The translations under genes were made by a program, and so were the position numbers. Below are positions 1-6,569 of a stretch of 12,407 bases of DNA, in pieces. The DNA lies in assembly GCA_016649785.1 (NCBI GenBank), contig JAENXB010000068.1:1-12407 (forward strand). The letters are read 5' to 3'. Below the pieces are notes generated by a model. It saw only the letters and a list, made by a program, of their open reading frames with translations. It did no database searches and was not told the DNA's origin. Origin of the DNA: Flavobacteriaceae bacterium. Its GTDB lineage: Bacteria; Bacteroidota; Bacteroidia; Flavobacteriales; Flavobacteriaceae. Within the stretch, counting starts at the first letter, position 1; each line of letters begins with the position of its first letter.

Positions 1-602
1 AATTTGTTGTTTTTTTGCTATAACAAATTACGACTTTTAAAACAGTTTTCCAATTTAATACACCCCTAAAAACCCAGTAAAATCAATACTTAACAAGGAT
101 TGTCTCATAATTTTCAGGGGATGGCTAATTTTAATTCAGTAAAAAAATAACCAAAACAATTTTATCCTTTTGAAAAATCGGTTAATTTGGAAAAATTGAG
201 AAGGTAAAGGAAGTGATAAAATTAAGTAAAATAACACTTGATTAACACTTCTAAAATTGAATTATGAGTAAATTATTTATGTTGTGTTTTGGAATATTGT
301 AGATTATTCCATAGATCTGAATTAAGAATTGCGATTTTGCTTCTTTTCATTTTAACCGCAAAGCACGCAAGGGCATAAAGAAAAAAACGATTGCTGAAGA
401 TGAAATCACAAATAAAACAATCGGGTGATTATTTAATTGCACAGTAAATTAGAAAGGGATTTCCTGGCAGAAATACTTAATGGATAGAAAACTTCGAGAT
501 CTTTGCGTGAACTTAGCGGCCTTTGTGGTTAAAGAAAGGACTTTTCTAGAATTTTATAAAACAGGACCATTATTTTTTAATAAAAATCAAAAAAGGTGAA
601 TT
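1..602. other. Gene-free, AT-rich leader region
   Basis: No convincing coding region was found here on either strand. An 8-bp inverted repeat, AATTTGTT (1-8) and AACAAATT (22-29), sits at the very edge; it may be the remains of a hairpin that continues outside the window. The main recognisable structure is the inverted-repeat element at 351-533, listed separately. The promoter of the SYLF gene must lie near the right end of this stretch, but no clean TAnnTTTG box was seen. Confidence 0.6.
351..533. repeat. Inverted-repeat element with TTTAACCnCAAAG ends
   Basis: The left end reads TTTAACCGCAAAGCACGCAA from 351 and the right end closes with CTTTGTGGTTAAA at 521-533. The outer 13 bp pair with one mismatch, and the similarity continues inward with small gaps (GCAAAG and CACGCAAG on the left; CTTTGCGTG and CTTAGCGG on the right), giving imperfect terminal inverted repeats of about 30 bp. 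The roughly 120 bp between them has no open frame of useful length. No clear target-site duplication is visible. From memory, similar CGCAAAG-rich inverted repeats are scattered through Bacteroidota genomes, sometimes around small genes, so this could be a non-autonomous or emptied copy. That comparison is recollection and was not searched. Confidence 0.55.
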
Positions 603-1151
603 ATGAAAACTTTGAATTTTAATTTCTACAAACCGGTTTTAGTCTTAATGCTTCTTATGTTTACTGGCAGTTTGGTAGCGCAAACAGCCGAACAACAGGA
701 AGTGATTGACGATGCCGCATTAGCCAAAGCGGCCTTCACAAAAAATAATCCCAATATGGCCGAGCTTTTCGCGAATGCAGAGGCTTACGCCATTTTTCCC
801 AATGTTGGAAAAGGAGCTTATATAGTTGGGGGAGCAGCCGGAAATGGTGCTGTTTATGAAAAAGGCAAGTTGGTAGGTATGGCAAAATTGAAGCAAATAG
901 ACATCGGGTTGCAAATAGGAGGGCAGGCATTTAGGCAGGTTATCTTTTTTCAAACCAAAACGGAACTCGACCGGTTTAAGGAAGGGAATTTTGAATTATC
1001 GGGAACTGCATCTGCGGTAGTGCTGGAAGAAGGAAAGGCAAAAAGCTTAGAGTTCAGGGATGGAATAGCAATTGTTACCATGCCAAAAGCGGGCGCTATG
1101 ATCGAGATCTCAGTAGGCGGACAAAAATTTGAATACGAAAGTTTAGAGTAA
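603..1151 (+). CDS. Secreted SYLF/YSC84-domain lipid-binding-type protein
   Basis: The 182-residue product begins with a Sec signal peptide (basic MKTLNFNFYK, hydrophobic residues 11-22, likely cleavage near VAQ at 25-27), so it should act in the periplasm or outside. The mature part matches the SYLF (YSC84) domain: an N-terminal helix with AEAYAIFPNVGKGAYIVGGA (about 60-79), then GNGAVYEKGKLVG, IGLQIGGQAF, and a C-terminal beta-rich part ending in EISVGGQKFEYE. In eukaryotes this domain binds phosphoinositides; the role of bacterial secreted forms is poorly defined, so no substrate is claimed. ATG 603 is preceded by an A-rich leader with AAAGGTGAA about 5 bases upstream, a weak ribosome site. 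The gene seems to stand alone: an intrinsic terminator begins 29 bp after the stop, before the LacI gene. Family call is firm; cellular function is unknown. Confidence 0.87.
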   Translation: MKTLNFNFYKPVLVLMLLMFTGSLVAQTAEQQEVIDDAALAKAAFTKNNPNMAELFANAEAYAIFPNVGKGAYIVGGAAGNGAVYEKGKLVGMAKLKQIDIGLQIGGQAFRQVIFFQTKTELDRFKEGNFELSGTASAVVLEEGKAKSLEFRDGIAIVTMPKAGAMIEISVGGQKFEYESLE

Positions 1152-1180
1152 TTTATTTTTACGTGAAATTGTCTTAAATT

Positions 1181-1214
1181 GCCGGTTCCGGATTTCCAGG
1201 AACCGGCTTTTTTT
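1181..1214 (+). terminator. Intrinsic terminator after the SYLF gene
   Basis: A perfect 9-bp stem, GCCGGTTCC (1181-1189) with GGAACCGGC (1199-1207), encloses a 9-base loop and is followed directly by seven T (1208-1214), then ATTTT. This is a textbook rho-independent terminator for + strand transcription. It ends the SYLF transcript and shows that the downstream regulator needs its own promoter between 1215 and 1319. Confidence 0.93.
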
Positions 1215-1319
1215 ATTTTGAGAACACGTTATATTCAAAATGCGTTCTATTTTATAAAACAGGTAGTTTTCTGTTTCTCCTTTTTTTTGCTTCTAAAGCT
1301 TATCTTAATCCTTAGTGTT

Positions 1320-2336
1320 ATGAGATCAAAAATCACTTTAAAGGAATTGGCAAAACTGTTGAGCGTTTCAATTTCCACGGTTTCAAAAGCCCTTAATGAC
1401 AGTTCCGAAATTAGCCCCAAGACTATCAACCGGGTTAAGGAACTGGCAAAACTCCATAATTACAGGCCCAATCCCACCGCCGTAAATTTAAAACGCAACC
1501 GCACCGGGAATATCGCCGTAATAGTTCCTAATATTTCCAATATTTTCTTTGCCAAAGTTATGGGTGGGATCGAAATTGAAGCCCGAAAACAGGGATTTCA
1601 GGTAATTACTTATATTTCCAATGAATCCTTAAAACTGGAACAACAAATCACGGAGCTTATTTCAAACGGGATCGTTGATGGATTATTGATCTCCGTTTCA
1701 GAAGAAACCCAGAAACTTAATGATTTTGAGCATTTGTACCAGCTGCTGGAATATGAGATCCCGGTAGTTTTATTCGACCGGATAAATGTTGATATGGAAG
1801 TGGATAAAGTGGGCGTAAACGATATGGGAAGTATTTATGACGCTGTGCAATATTTATATTCCAAAAATTTAAGAAAAATAGGTTTGGTTTGTGCAAATGG
1901 GGAAATGGGATTGGGAAAGCAACGTATTGAAGGTTACAAAGCAGCCTGCAAAGACTTTAATTTGCCGGTGAATAAAAACTTTCTGATCTTTTCTCAGGAT
2001 AGCGATACCTTGAAAAGTAAATTAAACAAATTGCTTTCTGAAGAGAAGGTGGAGGCCCTGATTGGATTGGATTATCTGGGTACTCTTCTTTGCTCCCGCG
2101 TAGTTCAGGAAAACAATCTGAGAATTCCGGAGGATATTAAAATTATAGGCTATGTTAATGAAGATTTCGCGCCTTTTTTATGGCCGGCTTTGAGCTATGT
2201 AGATCAACATCCCACACTTATAGGAGAAACTGCCGCAGCATTATTGGTTGAAAGAATAAAAAAAGAAAACAGCAATTTTCCTGTCAAAAAAATCATTAAA
2301 ACCAAATTCGTTCATTTAGATTCTACACGTTTTTAA
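1320..2336 (+). CDS. LacI-family transcriptional regulator
   Basis: The product from ATG 1320 has 338 residues, the normal LacI/GalR length. An N-terminal helix-turn-helix is clear: ITLKELAKLLSVSISTVSKA places the TVSKAL recognition helix and is followed by the hinge-region signature NYRPNPTAVNLKRNRTGNIA. The rest is a periplasmic-binding-protein-like sensor domain (GNIAVIVPNISNIFFAKVMG onward; DGLLIS; PVVLFDRI; KIGLVCA; ALIGLDYLG; IIGYVNEDFAPFLWPALSYV; DQHPTLIGETAA). The frame is open back to 1179, but that would add 47 hydrophobic residues, start just before the terminator stem at 1181 and displace the HTH from the N-terminus, so 1320 is the start. Members usually repress or activate sugar or nucleoside catabolic genes in response to a small ligand. 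No sugar-use genes adjoin it and no typical operator palindrome was seen near it, so ligand and targets remain unknown. Confidence 0.95.
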   Translation: MRSKITLKELAKLLSVSISTVSKALNDSSEISPKTINRVKELAKLHNYRPNPTAVNLKRNRTGNIAVIVPNISNIFFAKVMGGIEIEARKQGFQVITYISNESLKLEQQITELISNGIVDGLLISVSEETQKLNDFEHLYQLLEYEIPVVLFDRINVDMEVDKVGVNDMGSIYDAVQYLYSKNLRKIGLVCANGEMGLGKQRIEGYKAACKDFNLPVNKNFLIFSQDSDTLKSKLNKLLSEEKVEALIGLDYLGTLLCSRVVQENNLRIPEDIKIIGYVNEDFAPFLWPALSYVDQHPTLIGETAAALLVERIKKENSNFPVKKIIKTKFVHLDSTRF

Positions 2337-2512
2337 ACTTTGGGGTTTAAATGAAGGAAAAATAGTTGAGAAGATAAGATCTGAATATATTTAAATCAAT
2401 TCATAAAATTTTGAGTGCCGAAAATACCTGAAGTAAACCAGGACTCGCCTTTTTTGGAAAAATATAAGACGGGGGAATTTTTAAAATAACAGCATTGGCC
2501 CCCTAATTAACC

Positions 2513-2548
2513 ATTTTCAAACTTTCCCTGCATAATTTTCAAACTTTT
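2513..2548. repeat. Direct repeat ATTTTCAAACTTT, second copy in a small palindrome
   Basis: ATTTTCAAACTTT occurs at 2513-2525 and again at 2535-2547, 22 bp apart. The second copy forms an 8-bp inverted repeat, TTTTCAAA (2536-2543) and TTTGAAAA (2546-2553). It lies in the gap where the + strand LacI gene and the - strand Fic gene converge, so it could help end transcription. The stem is only A/T-rich plus one C-G pair, so it is a weak structure and may be chance in AT-rich DNA. Confidence 0.3.
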
Positions 2549-2596
2549 GAAAAACAATGTTGGCTTTACAAATCTTGATTTTTGAACGGCTAGTTT

Positions 2597-3679
2597 TTAT
2601 AAACCATAATTTTTTCCAGTTAATATTTTGAAAAGTTTTTTGTTTACGTAATAATTGGCTGTTCCCAATTTTTCTTTTTCTAACAGGCCATCTTTTGCCA
2701 ATTTATTTAAATAATTTGCTGCAGTTATTCTGGAAACGCCTAAATCAATTTGGATAAATTCTATTTTTGTGTAAGGATGTTTAAATAGATTATTAAGTAA
2801 ATCCTGACTGTAAAATTTATAATTTTTCCTGATAATATATTTGTATTCAAGAAACAGCTCTTGTATTTTTTTGATGGTTATAATGGTTTCTTTCGCAGTT
2901 TGTTCTACTGCATCTAACATATATAAAACCCAATTCTCCCAATTTTCAGTTTCCCGAACTTCTTGTAGTAACCTGTAATATTCTGCTTTATGATTAATAA
3001 TGTAATGACTTAAGTAAAGAATAGGCAAGTTCAATAAGTCTTTCATTACCAAATACAAGACGTTTATTATCCTTCCGGTTCTTCCATTTCCGTCATAAAA
3101 TGGATGAATGCTCTCAAATTGAAAATGAATAATTGCCATTTTGGTTAGCGGGTCAAGTTCGGATAAGGAGTCATCGTTAATGAATTTTTCAAGATTGGAC
3201 ATTAATTCCTGAATAATTGCGAAATCCTGAGGGGGAGTATAGACTATTTCCCCTGTTTTTGAACTCTTAAGAGTAGTTCCGGGAATTTTTCTAAATCCTG
3301 CATTGTTCTTTTCTAAAACAGATTGAATATCAATTATGATGTTATTGGTTAATATTTTATGTTTTGAAATGGAATAAAATCCTTTTTTTAAAGCTTCTAT
3401 ATAGCTTTGAACCTCTTTAGCATCCGATGGATTTAGGTCATTGGGATTAAGTTCCGCCTTGAACAAATCATCATATGTGGTTATTATATTTTCAACTGCT
3501 GAACTGTCTTTGGCTTCCTGTAATGCTAGTGTGTTTATTAAAATATTTTCATTCGGGATGCCAGATGCAATTCCTTTTAGCTCGGCCAAGGCCCTGTGTG
3601 CAGAAGAAAGCTTCTTTAAAACTTTAAAAGTCTCAATATCCTTTTCAAGAGGTAATTCTTTTAATTCGAAAATTTTCAT
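2597..3679 (-). CDS. Fic-family protein (probable AMP-transferase) with winged-helix C-terminus
   Basis: The 360-residue protein has a Fic_N-type N-terminal domain (about 1-90), a Fic core (about 110-260) and a C-terminal winged helix (about 298-350). The catalytic motif HPFYDGNGRTGR is complete at 192-203, with H192, the GNG anion-binding turn and R200/R203. The substrate flap is about 135-151 (TTLKSSKTGEIVYTPPQ). Fic enzymes usually move AMP from ATP to a protein hydroxyl. The self-inhibitory helix motif [S/T]xxxE[G/N] is seen as SSAVEN at 59-64, with E63 expected to block productive ATP binding. This makes it a class II Fic protein of the Shewanella SoFic type, regulated within one chain, so no separate antitoxin is needed. 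The winged helix (KIEFIQIDLGVSRITAANYL) suggests DNA binding and possible autoregulation; palindromes cover its promoter. The gene is more A/T-rich than the central block, hinting at acquisition. The modified target is unknown. Confidence 0.96.
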   Translation of the reverse strand: MKIFELKELPLEKDIETFKVLKKLSSAHRALAELKGIASGIPNENILINTLALQEAKDSSAVENIITTYDDLFKAELNPNDLNPSDAKEVQSYIEALKKGFYSISKHKILTNNIIIDIQSVLEKNNAGFRKIPGTTLKSSKTGEIVYTPPQDFAIIQELMSNLEKFINDDSLSELDPLTKMAIIHFQFESIHPFYDGNGRTGRIINVLYLVMKDLLNLPILYLSHYIINHKAEYYRLLQEVRETENWENWVLYMLDAVEQTAKETIITIKKIQELFLEYKYIIRKNYKFYSQDLLNNLFKHPYTKIEFIQIDLGVSRITAANYLNKLAKDGLLEKEKLGTANYYVNKKLFKILTGKNYGL

Positions 3680-3709
3680 TTGATAATAAAATTGATATTT
3701 CTTATCAAA
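3679..3709 (-). promoter_or_regulatory. TTGATAA half-site array over the Fic start
   Basis: TTTGATAA (3679-3686) and TTATCAAA (3702-3709) form a perfect 8-bp inverted repeat that touches the Fic start codon, and a third half-site TTGATA lies between them (3692-3697), also inverted relative to TATCAA at 3703-3708. On the - strand this falls between the -7-like box and the start codon. The arrangement suits an operator for a winged-helix protein, possibly the Fic protein itself. Binding is inferred, not shown. Confidence 0.5.
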
Positions 3710-3713
3710 GATA
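3706..3713 (-). promoter_or_regulatory. Bacteroidota -7 box (TATCTTTG) for the Fic gene
   Basis: On the - strand TATCTTTG matches the Bacteroidota -7 consensus TAnnTTTG exactly and lies 26 bp upstream of the Fic ATG, giving a leader of roughly 20 bases. No good TTTG -33 box is seen at the usual distance; that place is taken by the palindrome at 3720-3750. Confidence 0.45.
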
Positions 3714-3719
3714 ATTAAT

Positions 3720-3750
3720 TATGTAAAGAAAATTGGATTTTCTTTACATA
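3720..3750. promoter_or_regulatory. 14-bp perfect inverted repeat upstream of the Fic promoter
   Basis: TATGTAAAGAAAAT (3720-3733), a 3-base spacer TGG, then ATTTTCTTTACATA (3737-3750) make a perfect 14-bp palindrome. It spans about 7-37 bp upstream of the -7 box at 3706-3713, where a -33 element or an activator/repressor site would be. It lacks a T-run typical of a terminator. It is probably an operator, though a hairpin ending the upstream - strand transcript cannot be excluded. Confidence 0.5.
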
Positions 3751-3884
3751 TGATGTCTTAGGTGATAAACAATTTTTGATTCGGCTTCATTATCCTAGTG
3801 CCTTTTTTTTTGAACTTGTAAAAGCTCCTCGCAAATTGCATTTTCAAATTTCCTCTTCCGCATTTAAAAAACCGACCATTATTT

Positions 3885-5321
3885 TTATTTTAAAATCTTA
3901 TCAGTAGCAATATTTTTCAACATTCCATTAAAAATAAATCCGTGAAAAGGAAGAACGGCATACCAATATATTCTGCCCCACAAACCTAATGGGCGGAAGG
4001 TTGCTGTTTGTGTCAAAATATTATTTTTATCAATTTTAAACTCCAGCCAGGCTTCCCCCGGCAACTTCATTTCTGCATATAACAACAATCTTTTTTCTTC
4101 TTTGTCCGCCAGTAAGACCCTCCAAAAATCCAGGGATTCCCCTGCCGAAATCTCCGTTCCGCTTTTCCTTCCTCTTCTCATACCCACGCCACCCATAAAC
4201 TGGTCCATAATCCCCCGGATCTCCCAAAGCCAGTTCCCGTAATACCAACCTGTTTTTCCCCCAATTGCCCATATTTTATCGAGAACAGGTTTACTGTTTT
4301 CAATATTTATTTTGCGAACGTCCTTATAATATCCGTTAACGGGAACTTCAATATAATGTGAAAGGCCTTTCTGAAAAATGTTGCTGGTTTGTGCATCTTT
4401 CCAGCTTGACAACACCAGATTTTGCTTGATCTTGTCGAATGCCAGCTTTATTGAAGTGTCATAATCAATTGAGGAAATATTGAGTCGTGAAGCCAGGTCA
4501 TTGGGTTTGCAGATCACTTCAATCTTCATGCTATGCACCAAATTTGTGGCCAATGCATAGGAAGTTGAGGTGACGAAATACAACCAGTACGAAGAAAGTT
4601 TTGGGGTCATTACAGGGACTATAAATATTTTTCTTTTTAGGCCCCTTATTTTTGCGAAACGCAACAACATTTCTTTATAGCTCAGGATGTCCGGTCCCCC
4701 AATATCGAAACTCTCGTTATACGTATCGCTGCGACCGGCAACCCCGCTCAGGAATTCGACGACATTTCGGATCGCGATAGGCTGGCATTTGGTTTTTAGC
4801 CACTTTGGTGTGATCATTACAGGTAATTTTTCTACCAGGTCACGAATAATTTCAAAGGATGCGCTGCCGGAACCCACAATAATGCCTGCTCTCAAAGTGG
4901 TAAGCGCAAAAGTGGATTTGGATAAAATTTCCTCCACCTGTTTGCGGGACGATAAATGTTTGGATAATTGAGTTTCGTTGACGATACCACTTAAATAAAT
5001 AACCTGTTGGGTATTGGTTTTCTGGATTCTCTCCTTAAAATTATCGGCACAAAGTTGCTCCATATTTTCAAAGTCACCGCTTTGGGTGGACATTGAATGG
5101 ATCAGGTAGTATGCCACATCTATATCATCGGGGATATTTTGCAGGCTCTCTTTGTCCAAAAAATCACCTTCAATTAGGCTGAGGTTTTCCTAATGGTAGT
5201 TGTGGTCATTAAACCTTTTTTTATCCCTTACGCAGCATATTACCTGGTGCCCTTGTTCCAAAAGCACCGGTAACAAACGTTGTGCAATATATCCGGTTGC
5301 ACCGGTGAGGAGTATTTTCAA
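3885..5321 (-). pseudogene. NAD(P)-binding (SDR/NmrA-like) plus DUF2867 protein, interrupted by a TAG
   Basis: Read from TTG 5321 the frame gives 478 residues, full length for this two-domain family: an NAD(P)-binding Rossmann domain (about 1-300) with the dinucleotide motif TGATGYIA at positions 6-13 and YYLIHSMS further on, then DUF2867 (about 324-470; WYYGNWLWEIRGIMDQFMGG, GRKSGTEISAGESLDFWRV). Codon 44 is TAG (5192-5190), in the family's variable stretch just before the conserved IEGDFLD. The frame is otherwise unbroken. Without the first 54 codons, a product could only start at a weak TTG at 5159 (424 residues), which would lack the nucleotide-binding glycine motif. The first codon is TTG, not ATG, and no in-frame ATG exists before an upstream stop. 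This is either a decaying gene or one with a sequence error. It starts 39 bp after the EEP gene's stop and was probably co-transcribed with it. Family members are presumed oxidoreductases of unknown substrate. Confidence 0.85.
5190..5192 (-). other. In-frame TAG in the DUF2867 gene
   Basis: On the - strand the codons run AAC TAC CAT TAG GAA AAC CTC, with family-like sequence on both sides (VRDKKRFNDHNYH before, ENLSLIEGDFLDKESL after). One base change, such as CAG to TAG, explains it; no frameshift is needed. Confidence 0.85.
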
Positions 5322-5360
5322 ACTTGGATCTTTTTAATTTTATTGATTTTCATTCATTGA

Positions 5361-6470
5361 CTATTCCACCAAAAGGGAGCCGCCTTTTTCTTCTTTTATC
5401 AAATACACATACACGGGAAAATGGTCGCTGTAACCACCGGTATAACCGCCGTAATCATAACTTCTAAACGGATAGCCGCGAAATTGGCCGGTTGGGGTTA
5501 TTAAATATACGGGATTAAATATTCCCGCCTTATAAAATTGATAGGTCCCGTAATCGTTATTCAGAAAAGCTTGTGAAAGGATTATCTGGTCGAACAAATT
5601 CCATCCATCGCGGTAGGCAAGCGTTCCCAGGCCTTTTTTTATCATTTTTTCCATAGGATTGAAAAGTTCTTTGGGACCGGTTTGTTCCTTAATTGAATGG
5701 GTACTCAAGACTTTCTTAATGCTCTTGTTTGTAGGATCATCGTTAAAATCTCCCAGGGTTACGATCTTTGCATAGGGATCAATTTGATGCAGGGAATCAA
5801 TTATCCTCCTGTTCAATTGGGCCGCACTTTCCCGTTTATAGCTGCTCCTGGCTTCGCCACCGCTGCGTGACGGCCAGTGATTCACGATAAAATGCATGGT
5901 TTCCCCTTCAAATAAACCGCTCACCACCAGTTGGTCGCGGGTAAAAACCCGTTTGGAAGGATCATCCAGTTCATAGATCAATAACCGGTGTGACCGGGAA
6001 TTTAATGGGATAAATATGTCTTTTTGATAGAGCAGGGCTACATCTACCCCGCGCCTGTCCGGGGAATCAAAATGTACGATCCCATAATTTTTCTCTAAAA
6101 GCGGTGGTTGGTTTATAAGATCTTCCAGCACCTTCAGGTTTTCAATCTCGCAAAGACCAAGTACTGCAGGGGAATTTTTGGCAGTTTCTGTACCAATTTC
6201 AGAGATCACCCTGGCGATATTTTTCAGCTTGTCTTCATATTTTTCTGTATTCCAGATGTCTTTTCCTTCGGGTGTCCTGTCATCATCAAAAGTGAAGGGA
6301 TCATTTTCGGTATCAAAAAAATTTTCGACATTATAAAATGCGATGGTACTTATGTGGTAGGTTTTCTTCTCCTGGGCGAAACCGAAATTGATCCACAGAA
6401 AAATCAGAATTACATATATAAATTGTACTCTGAAGTTTTTTTGAGATTTAATGGGAGCTGTCATTTTCAT
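5361..6470 (-). CDS. Secreted endonuclease/exonuclease/phosphatase (EEP) family protein
   Basis: The 369-residue product has an N-terminal hydrophobic segment (about 15-32, ending INFGFAQ) that reads as a signal peptide, so it should work outside the cytoplasm. The mature part is an EEP (DNase I-like) fold with its metal and catalytic residues in order: AFYNVENFFD (44-53; N47), LGLCEIEN (104-111; metal-ligand E108), DVALLY (143-148), NHWPSRSGG (197-205; H198), LGDFNDDP (239-246; D241, N243) and GYSDHFPV (346-353; D349, H350). The active site therefore looks intact. EEP enzymes hydrolyse phosphodiesters or phosphomonoesters; substrates range from DNA and RNA to lipids, and this one cannot be fixed from sequence. 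The start at 6470 has a second ATG two codons on (6464). It is divergent from the receptor gene (99 bp apart), which supports a nuclease role in nutrient scavenging. No lipobox is visible, so it is probably soluble. Confidence 0.93.
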   Translation of the reverse strand: MKMTAPIKSQKNFRVQFIYVILIFLWINFGFAQEKKTYHISTIAFYNVENFFDTENDPFTFDDDRTPEGKDIWNTEKYEDKLKNIARVISEIGTETAKNSPAVLGLCEIENLKVLEDLINQPPLLEKNYGIVHFDSPDRRGVDVALLYQKDIFIPLNSRSHRLLIYELDDPSKRVFTRDQLVVSGLFEGETMHFIVNHWPSRSGGEARSSYKRESAAQLNRRIIDSLHQIDPYAKIVTLGDFNDDPTNKSIKKVLSTHSIKEQTGPKELFNPMEKMIKKGLGTLAYRDGWNLFDQIILSQAFLNNDYGTYQFYKAGIFNPVYLITPTGQFRGYPFRSYDYGGYTGGYSDHFPVYVYLIKEEKGGSLLVE

Positions 6471-6569
6471 TTTAATCGCTTTAAGAAAAATTTCGCCATG
6501 AATTTACTAAAATATTGCACACATCAAAAAAAAGGTTAAACTTAGGTACTGAATATAAGCATTTTATAA

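Noticed and set aside
351..533. CRISPR array or tandem repeats
   Set aside because: Only two repeat-like ends in inverted orientation are present, with no regularly spaced direct repeats. No CRISPR array was seen anywhere in the window.
1179..1319. N-terminal extension of the LacI regulator starting at 1179
   Set aside because: It would start at the edge of a perfect terminator stem, encode a hydrophobic stretch unlike any LacI protein, and put the helix-turn-helix 47 residues in. ATG 1320 gives the family's normal N-terminus and length.
6108..6539. 143-codon open frame on the + strand opposite the EEP gene
   Set aside because: It is antisense to a gene with a complete catalytic motif set, and its translation shows no recognisable domain.
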